Assembly (NCBI RefSeq): GCF_951230165.1
Contig: NZ_CATNVB010000006.1
Location: 1-64,000, forward strand
Length of the DNA: 64,000 bases
Source of the DNA: Lentilactobacillus sp. Marseille-Q4993
GTDB lineage: Bacteria > Bacillota > Bacilli > Lactobacillales > Lactobacillaceae
Direction of reading: 5' to 3'
Below the pieces are notes generated by a model that saw only the letters and a list, made by a program, of their open reading frames with translations, had not been told where the DNA came from and did not search any database. The translations under genes were made by a program, and so were the position numbers. How positions within the stretch are numbered: position 1 is the first letter of the stretch; each line of letters begins with the position of its first letter. Shown here in pieces: positions 58,256 through 64,000 of the stretch.

Positions 58256-59634
58256 TAGTTTTCCTCCTTCTTTCCAGTGATTTTTTCAACCAGTTTGATA
58301 AACTCATCTCCACGTTCTTCAAAGGTATTAAACTGATCCCAACTAGCATTAGCTGGGGATAGTAACACAATATCACCGGGTTCGCTGTATCGATAAGCAA
58401 CTGGAACGGCTTGCTCCAGGTTATCAACGATCGTAACGTCGGAAACCCCTGCTTGATCCATTGCGTCCTTTAGTAATTCCTTAGTTTCACCAAATAAAAC
58501 AGCTGCCTTAACGTGATCCTTGATTTGGGGAATCAACTTATCAAACTTATATCCCCGATCCAAACCACCCGCTAAAAGCACGATTGGCTTATTAAATCCT
58601 TCAAGTGCCATTTGTGTGGCTTCGATGTCAGTTGCCTTCGAATCGTTATAGTAACGTCGGCCGTCAGCTTCTAGGACAAATTGAGTTCGATGACGAACCC
58701 CTGAGAAGGTTTCAAGAACATTAGTAATGGCTAAGTTAGATTTGCCAAGCGTCTTTGTTGCCGCAATTGCTGCCAAGGCGTTCTCAACGTTTTGTTTGCC
58801 GGGCACCTTAATGTCGTCTGATTCCATAATAAACTCATCGTTGAAGTATAACTTACCATCACGTTCGTAGGCGCCTTTATTACAGTCAAAAGTTCTAGCA
58901 AACGGTACAACGTGAACATTACTGCGGTCACTTAATTCGCGCCACTCCTGATCATCAAAGTTAACCACAAAGTAGTCATCAGCGGTCTGGTTCATTGTAA
59001 TTCTCATTTTCGCATTAACGTAGTTCTCTCGGGTTTTATGGTAATCCAAATGATTTGAAAAGATATTTGTCAATACCGCAACGTGGGGGTGTAGCTCCTT
59101 GATTCCTAACAGCATGAAACTAGACAATTCCATGACAATCGTATCATCCTTAGTTGCTTCCTGAGCAACTTTGGTGGCTGGGATACCAATGTTTCCGGCA
59201 GCATAGGCTTTTCCCTTTTCCCGACCCTGATTGAGGATCTCAGTAATCATTGTAACCGTGGTCGTCTTTCCGTTACTTCCGGTCACCCCAATAATTTCAG
59301 CATCAGTAATCTTAGCAGCAAGTTCTACCTCAGTGATGATTGGGGTTTTTGATTGAACGTTTGCTTCAACCACTGGGTTATCATATGGAATTCCGGGATT
59401 TTTAACTAGCAGGTCAAAATCACCATTGACAATTTCCGCGGGATGGCCACCGGTAACTACCTTAACACCGGCTTCTTCAAGTTCCGCAACCTCCGGGAGA
59501 TCCTTCTGGTCTTTGGCATCGTTGAGCGTGACGTCTGCCCCTAATTTTTTTAGGACTAAGGCTGCGTTCGTACCACTCTTCCCCGCTCCCAAAACCAGAA
59601 CGTTTTTATTTTTATAATCATCAATCATTTTCAT
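58255..59634 (-). CDS. murD: UDP-N-acetylmuramoylalanine-D-glutamate ligase
   Basis: Cytoplasmic Mur ligase adding D-Glu to UDP-MurNAc-Ala. 459 aa. N-terminal nucleotide-binding domain [17 protein letters not shown] loop [12 protein letters not shown] near residue 115, central ligase domain and C-terminal domain [16 protein letters not shown] precedes the first ATG by 11 bases. A terminator-like hairpin lies between mraY and this gene. Confidence 0.95.
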   Translation of the reverse strand: MKMIDDYKNKNVLVLGAGKSGTNAALVLKKLGADVTLNDAKDQKDLPEVAELEEAGVKVVTGGHPAEIVNGDFDLLVKNPGIPYDNPVVEANVQSKTPIITEVELAAKITDAEIIGVTGSNGKTTTVTMITEILNQGREKGKAYAAGNIGIPATKVAQEATKDDTIVMELSSFMLLGIKELHPHVAVLTNIFSNHLDYHKTRENYVNAKMRITMNQTADDYFVVNFDDQEWRELSDRSNVHVVPFARTFDCNKGAYERDGKLYFNDEFIMESDDIKVPGKQNVENALAAIAATKTLGKSNLAITNVLETFSGVRHRTQFVLEADGRRYYNDSKATDIEATQMALEGFNKPIVLLAGGLDRGYKFDKLIPQIKDHVKAAVLFGETKELLKDAMDQAGVSDVTIVDNLEQAVPVAYRYSEPGDIVLLSPANASWDQFNTFEERGDEFIKLVEKITGKKEEN

Positions 59635-59679
59635 TATTAAAATATCTCCTCGGATTTATTTAAAACGACTTATATACAA

Positions 59680-59704
59680 CAAAAAACTGGAATAAATCCA
59701 GTTT
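59680..59704 (-). terminator. terminator-like hairpin between mraY and murD
   Basis: Minus-strand AAACTGGA-TTTAT-TCCAGTTT followed by TTTG. Its first arm overlaps the mraY stop codon. In an operon normally read through, it may act as an attenuator or a weak terminator. Confidence 0.55.
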
Positions 59705-60662
59705 AAAGAATTACCATCAGACTAATAGCTGACATCACCAGGCCAATTGCCCAAAAAGTTAAATCAATTCGCCATTCCGACCAACCAGACATCTCAAAGT
59801 GGTGATGAATTGGGGTCATTTTGAATACCCGCTTACCAGTCAGTTTGAATGAAGCAACCTGAATCATAACACTCGCTGTTTCCAACACATAAATTAACCC
59901 AATTGCCAGTAGTGAAAACTCATGATGAACCAATATCGATACAGCAGCAAGTGCACCACCAAGTGCTAATGAACCCATATCACCCATGAAAATTTTGGCG
60001 GGTTTGTGATTGAATATTAGGAATCCCAATAAGCCACCGGCAACGGTGATACAAAACACCATTACTTCAGTCTGGTGTTGAGCTGCCGCGATAATAGCGT
60101 ATGTTGCAAAGGAGATGATGCCAAGCCCTGCTACCAACCCATCAAGACCATCAGTCAGATTGACAGCATTTGAGAAACCAACTAGCCAAAAAACAATAAA
60201 GGCAATGTAGAACCAGCCCCAGTGCCAGTCAGGACCAAACGGTATCTTAATGGCCATTGGCATTTTTTCATGCATATACACAACGGAAAAAATTATGGCA
60301 ATCAAAATTTGGCCAAGCAACTTCTGCCACGCCTTTAAACCTTCGTTTTGACGCTTAAAAATTTTAATACTGTCATCGAACATTCCCAAAAATCCAAAGA
60401 ATAGGAAGACAAACAGCAAGATTAATAACGTTGGGGTTAACATCCCTTTAATTGCCGCAAACCCAAGGTCGGTAACAATCGTTGCGAAAATAAACAAGAT
60501 TCCGCCCATTGTTGGGGTCCCTGACTTCTTTTCGTGCCATGAAGGGCCTTCTTCCCTAATCATTTGGCCTTCTTTTTTACTTCTAAAATATTTGATCAAA
60601 CTAGGCATCAACGCCACAGTAATGATAAACGCACAGATTGGCGGTACTATCCAATTCACCAT
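59703..60662 (-). CDS. mraY: phospho-N-acetylmuramoyl-pentapeptide transferase
   Basis: Integral membrane enzyme making lipid I on undecaprenyl phosphate. About 319 aa, ten helices. [20 protein letters not shown] and [13 protein letters not shown] are the family motifs. ATG 60662 chosen ([10 protein letters not shown]); an in-frame TTG two codons upstream has equally fair spacing to a GAGG. Between the PBP gene and murD. Confidence 0.93.
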   Translation of the reverse strand: MVNWIVPPICAFIITVALMPSLIKYFRSKKEGQMIREEGPSWHEKKSGTPTMGGILFIFATIVTDLGFAAIKGMLTPTLLILLFVFLFFGFLGMFDDSIKIFKRQNEGLKAWQKLLGQILIAIIFSVVYMHEKMPMAIKIPFGPDWHWGWFYIAFIVFWLVGFSNAVNLTDGLDGLVAGLGIISFATYAIIAAAQHQTEVMVFCITVAGGLLGFLIFNHKPAKIFMGDMGSLALGGALAAVSILVHHEFSLLAIGLIYVLETASVMIQVASFKLTGKRVFKMTPIHHHFEMSGWSEWRIDLTFWAIGLVMSAISLMVIL

Positions 60663-60683
60663 AATCAACTTTCCATCCTCTTA

Positions 60684-62840
60684 CTATTCGAAATTTACTC
60701 TCAATGTTTTATTGTCCCCGATTGCCTGTGAAAATGCAATACTCTGGCTATCCGCGTATCCTGTGCCAGTGGCATCTAATTTCAAACCAACTAAATCACA
60801 CAAAGCTTCAACGTCTTTTTTCGGCCAGCCAATAATTCTTGGCATCTTAGGGGTTCCGTTAGTCAGTAGAATTACCCGCTGGTTCTCCTCAGCTTTAGTG
60901 CCCTCTTTTAACGATTGCTTGGATATCAAATTACCATTACCAACTACCGTTGGGGTGAATCCCTTTTCGGTCATCATCTTTTTAGCCGTAGCAGTGTCTT
61001 GATAAGTAACGTTAGGTACCGTTTTGGTTGTATCCGCCTTCTCGTTTTCACTTTGGAGAACCCGATTCATAACCGGTTTAAAGATTTGCGCAATCAATTG
61101 AGTTGCCGTTTTCGTTCCAGTTAATTTCGGCTGCTTCATCGTAATATACATTACATAGCGTGGATTATTGGCCGGAACCATCCCGGCAACAGAGTACAGG
61201 TAGCTGTCATCACCAGATGCATAACCACCTGCACCATTACTTACTTGCGCAGTACCTGTCTTTGCAGCAACCCGATAACCCTTCATCTTGTAATCGGCAC
61301 CAATCCCATAAGACTTGTAGACAACATCTTGCATGTGTTTTCTAACTTGTTTGGCAGTACTTGCCTTGATAGGATGGCCAACCACCGTTGGTTTATATTT
61401 TTTAACTACTTTCTTGGTCTCAGGATCAACGATTTTTGAAATAAAGTACGGCTTCATCATCGTTCCGTTATTTGATACCGCAGTCAGAGCCTGCATCATC
61501 TGAATTGCAGTCACATCAATTCCTTGTCCAAACGAAGTGTCAGCCTGCTCGATTGGGTAATTAAATTGCATACTTCCGCTCATTTCACCCTTCAAGCCAC
61601 TATTTGTCGACTGCAAGAACTTAAATTTTTTAATGTACTCTTTCCATGTTTTAGCGCCCATTTGTTGTTCCAAATGAGCCATTGCAACGTTACTAGACAG
61701 GGCAAATCCCTTGTTATAGGTAATGTACCCCCATCCGGCTTGGTTCCAATCAGGAACGATTTTCCCATCAACGGAGTATCGACCTGATTCATAAAGAGCA
61801 TTGCCCCGATAATGGCCAGAGTCAATTGATGACGATAAAGTGAAGATCTTCATTGTCGATCCTGGCTCAAAGGTATCCTGGACTAAACTGTTAGTCCAGG
61901 CATTATTGATTCCCTTTAGAGTTGATGAGTTGAACGTTGGTCTCTGAGATGCTGCAACGATTTTACCGGTCTTTGCATCCATTAGAACAGCATTCATTCC
62001 GGCGGCGTGTACCTGAGATTGAACTGATGACATTTCACTTTCCAGCAGGTTCTGAATATGTGAATCAATAGTGGTATAAATATCATCACCATTCTTAGCC
62101 GGTCTTTCTTTTTGCGTCTGACCTGGTAACTTATAGCCATAGACATCATAACGAGCGTCCCGATAACCGTTCTCACCCTTTAATAGTGAATCAAAGGCAC
62201 TCTCTATTCCCATTTGTCCTACTAGATTAGTATTGCCAGTCTTCTTATCACTCTTCGATGTTGCTAAACCAACAAGATTTGAGGCAAACACCCCGTTTGG
62301 ATATAACCTGGCTTGCTGCTGAACAAAGTTGATTCCAGGAAGCTTAGCCTTTTGAATTTTAGCCATCGTTAATGATGAAATATTTTGGCCAGCACTACCA
62401 AATTCAACCTGGAATGGATGAGTATGCTTAGGAGATAGAATTTTAAGGAAATTCTTCTTTGACATTGGTAGGTATTTTGCCAGAACAGTTGCTGTTTTTT
62501 CCTTATCCTTCACGTAAAGTGGCTTATTATCCACACCGCGTTGGTTCTTATCTAAAACCGCGTACAACGAGTATGTACTTGTATCTTCAGCAATCGGTTG
62601 GCCGTTAGCATCGTAAATCGTTCCCCTTTTTGCTTTCAAGGTTCTCGACTGGGTATATAATTTCTGCGCCTGTGAACTTAAGTTTACGTTGGAAACATTC
62701 TTCGACACAGCGATTATAATCAATCTGCCAGCCAGCAAAAAAAAGACCAAAATAAAAATAAAAAACAGCCACTGTCCGAAGGTTTTTCGATTTTTTCTTG
62801 ATCTTACATTTTCTTCGTTATTATCTGGTGAATCGTTCAT
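60684..62840 (-). CDS. pbpX: division-type penicillin-binding protein with PASTA domains
   Basis: Class B transpeptidase cross-linking septal peptidoglycan, partner of FtsW. 718 aa. One N-terminal membrane helix (about 25-47), dimerisation domain, then the transpeptidase with STMK (in EPGSTMKIF), SSN (ALSSNVAM) and KTGT (AAKTGTAQ). Two C-terminal PASTA domains begin near residues 590 and 655 (TVPNVTYQD and MPRIIGWPK). PBP2X/FtsI naming is by position in the cluster. ATGA overlap with ftsL. Confidence 0.93.
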   Translation of the reverse strand: MNDSPDNNEENVRSRKNRKTFGQWLFFIFILVFFLLAGRLIIIAVSKNVSNVNLSSQAQKLYTQSRTLKAKRGTIYDANGQPIAEDTSTYSLYAVLDKNQRGVDNKPLYVKDKEKTATVLAKYLPMSKKNFLKILSPKHTHPFQVEFGSAGQNISSLTMAKIQKAKLPGINFVQQQARLYPNGVFASNLVGLATSKSDKKTGNTNLVGQMGIESAFDSLLKGENGYRDARYDVYGYKLPGQTQKERPAKNGDDIYTTIDSHIQNLLESEMSSVQSQVHAAGMNAVLMDAKTGKIVAASQRPTFNSSTLKGINNAWTNSLVQDTFEPGSTMKIFTLSSSIDSGHYRGNALYESGRYSVDGKIVPDWNQAGWGYITYNKGFALSSNVAMAHLEQQMGAKTWKEYIKKFKFLQSTNSGLKGEMSGSMQFNYPIEQADTSFGQGIDVTAIQMMQALTAVSNNGTMMKPYFISKIVDPETKKVVKKYKPTVVGHPIKASTAKQVRKHMQDVVYKSYGIGADYKMKGYRVAAKTGTAQVSNGAGGYASGDDSYLYSVAGMVPANNPRYVMYITMKQPKLTGTKTATQLIAQIFKPVMNRVLQSENEKADTTKTVPNVTYQDTATAKKMMTEKGFTPTVVGNGNLISKQSLKEGTKAEENQRVILLTNGTPKMPRIIGWPKKDVEALCDLVGLKLDATGTGYADSQSIAFSQAIGDNKTLRVNFE

Positions 62841-63220
62841 TTCGTAACATTCCTTATATTTGCATTATTAAGCGACATTCCGTTGTTCTTCGCGATTTTT
62901 TGGAGTCGACTACTACTCTGTAACTCACCAATTTGTTGAGTTAACGTAGTGTTTTTATTATGCATTGTTACGATTCGATTGTCTAGTTGCTGAAGTTGAT
63001 GTTGAGAATTTGTTAACGCAATCTTTGATGAGATGACAAAAATACACATTACAGCAGCAATCGCGCCACCAATCCCCATCAATAATTTTTCAAACCTAGA
63101 ACACTTGAGCCATTTTTTGGTTTCAACTTCTGTGCTTTCCCCATAGCTAGGCGTAGTTTCATAACTTTGTTTGCGCAATGGTTCTTCAACCATATTTTCA
63201 GCCAAATTATTTTGTGCCAT
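62837..63220 (-). CDS. ftsL: cell division protein FtsL
   Basis: 127-aa bitopic septal protein. Cytoplasmic N terminus, one membrane helix (about residues 48-70, LLMGIGGAIAAVMCIFVISS), then a leucine-zipper-like coiled coil (HQLQQLDNRIVTMHNKNTTL). Sequence is poorly conserved, so the call rests on topology and on the rsmH-ftsL-pbp order. Confidence 0.85.
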   Translation of the reverse strand: MAQNNLAENMVEEPLRKQSYETTPSYGESTEVETKKWLKCSRFEKLLMGIGGAIAAVMCIFVISSKIALTNSQHQLQQLDNRIVTMHNKNTTLTQQIGELQSSSRLQKIAKNNGMSLNNANIRNVTK

Positions 63221-63238
63221 CTTTATGTATCCCCTTTT

Positions 63239-64000
63239 TTATTTAATTTTTTCGACTATTCGTAGTTTTGCACTATGTGAACGGTGGTTTTCTTCTAACT
63301 CCTCTTCACTAGGTAAAATTGGTTTTCTAGTTACGTTCTTAAACTTTGGCTTGATCCCCTCAGGAATAATTGGTAGGTTCGCCGGCAAATCACTTGGTAG
63401 TGACGTTTTCTCCCTAAACATCGTCTTAACCAATCGATCCTCAAGCGACTGGAAAGTAATGACGGAGATTCTGCCACCAACTTTGATCAAATCTAAAGAC
63501 CCCTCTAGAGATTCTTCCAAAGCCGTAAGTTCATCGTTAACAGCAATCCGAATTGCCTGAAACGTTTTTTTCGCAGGATGTCCCCCGTGACGTCTTGCTG
63601 CTGCCGGAATGGCATCTTTAACGATTTCAACCAATTCATCCGTTGTATCGATTGGATGCTCATCGCGGGTCTTTTCGATTAACCGAGCAATTTGTTTGGC
63701 AAACTTCTCTTCGCCGTATCTAAACAAGATTTTGACCAGCTGTTCATAAGGCCATTCATTAACAACCTGCCATGCATCAAGTTCTTGCTCCTGGTTCATC
63801 CGCATGTCGAGTCTTGCGTTATACCGATATGAGAAACCTCTATCCGCATCATCAAACTGCGGTGATGAAACTCCTAAGTCGTAAACAATTCCATCAACCT
63901 CAGTCACACCACGCTTGTTCAACTCATCAACAATGTCCCTAAAGTTTGCGTGAACCAGTTCCAACCTGCCATCTTCGATATATGTACGCAACTGGTCCTG
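63239..64000 (-). CDS. rsmH: 16S rRNA (cytosine(1402)-N4)-methyltransferase, 5' end beyond the window
   Basis: Modifies C1402 in the 30S decoding site and begins the dcw cluster. 253 codons are present and the frame stays open to the right edge, so roughly the first 60 residues, including the SAM loop, are outside. [20 protein letters not shown] and RMNQEQ are family motifs, as is [11 protein letters not shown] at the C terminus. An internal in-frame TTG at 63991 is not the true start. Confidence 0.92.
   Translation of the reverse strand, partial: QDQLRTYIEDGRLELVHANFRDIVDELNKRGVTEVDGIVYDLGVSSPQFDDADRGFSYRYNARLDMRMNQEQELDAWQVVNEWPYEQLVKILFRYGEEKFAKQIARLIEKTRDEHPIDTTDELVEIVKDAIPAAARRHGGHPAKKTFQAIRIAVNDELTALEESLEGSLDLIKVGGRISVITFQSLEDRLVKTMFREKTSLPSDLPANLPIIPEGIKPKFKNVTRKPILPSEEELEENHRSHSAKLRIVEKIK

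Overview
This 64-kb window is ordinary chromosomal core sequence from a low-GC Gram-positive bacterium, almost certainly a lactobacillus (Lactobacillaceae). The signs are AT-rich DNA, strong AGGAGG-type ribosome binding sites, two RNase J paralogues with the small polymerase subunit RpoY, a pyruvate dehydrogenase operon, a T-box leader on ileS, competence genes comEA/comEB/comEC, and a dcw cluster followed by sepF-ylmG-ylmH-divIVA-ileS. I did not try to fix genus or species. I see no rRNA, tRNA, CRISPR array, insertion sequence, prophage or clear horizontally acquired island. No stretch over 300 bases lacks a gene. Most genes are on the minus strand.

Layout from left to right. 1-2.9 kb: the arginine genes argG-argH, plus the start of an unidentified gene at the left edge. 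3-8 kb: a MazG-like pyrophosphohydrolase, engB, clpX, tig and tuf, each of the last three with its own terminator. 8.2-11.9 kb: a TPR-like protein, RNase J2 (rnjB), rpsO, and divergent rpsT. 11.9-18.9 kb: a long minus-strand run of holA, comEC, comEB, comEA, sepM-like protease, coaD, rsmD and ylbG. 18.9-23.3 kb: ftsW, typA, a SuhB-like phosphatase and a UPF0223 protein. 23.4-28.3 kb: pdhA-pdhB-pdhC-pdhD.

28.5-33.8 kb is the only mainly plus-strand section: def, then rpoY-rnjA, a diacylglycerol-kinase-like lipid kinase and an ADP-ribosylglycohydrolase, with one minus-strand membrane protein between def and rpoY. 33.8-38.3 kb: a 69-aa protein of unknown function, rbsK, rbsR, an aldo/keto reductase and prs, giving a small ribose/PRPP neighbourhood. 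38.4-48.2 kb: recD2, a TPR protein, a histidine phosphatase, mnmA, ilvE, a DUF1831 protein, a cysteine desulfurase, mtnN, a small membrane protein, a Nudix hydrolase and a cold-shock-like protein. The cysteine desulfurase probably supplies sulfur to MnmA.

48.2-64 kb: ileS with its T-box, then, going upstream, divIVA, ylmH, ylmG, sepF, ftsZ, ftsA, divIB, murG, murD, mraY, a PASTA-type penicillin-binding protein, ftsL and the 5'-truncated rsmH at the right edge. This is the classical division and cell-wall operon, read leftwards.

I found no undescribed multi-gene system. The items most worth a second look are small. comEC seems to start at a TAATT junction where its neighbours use TAATG. RNase J2 has lost metal ligands. 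The rpsO leader can sequester its own Shine-Dalgarno sequence. Palindromes sit in or beside the promoters of ilvE, rbsK/rbsR, pdhA and a 69-aa orphan gene. A terminator-like hairpin sits inside the dcw cluster between mraY and murD.
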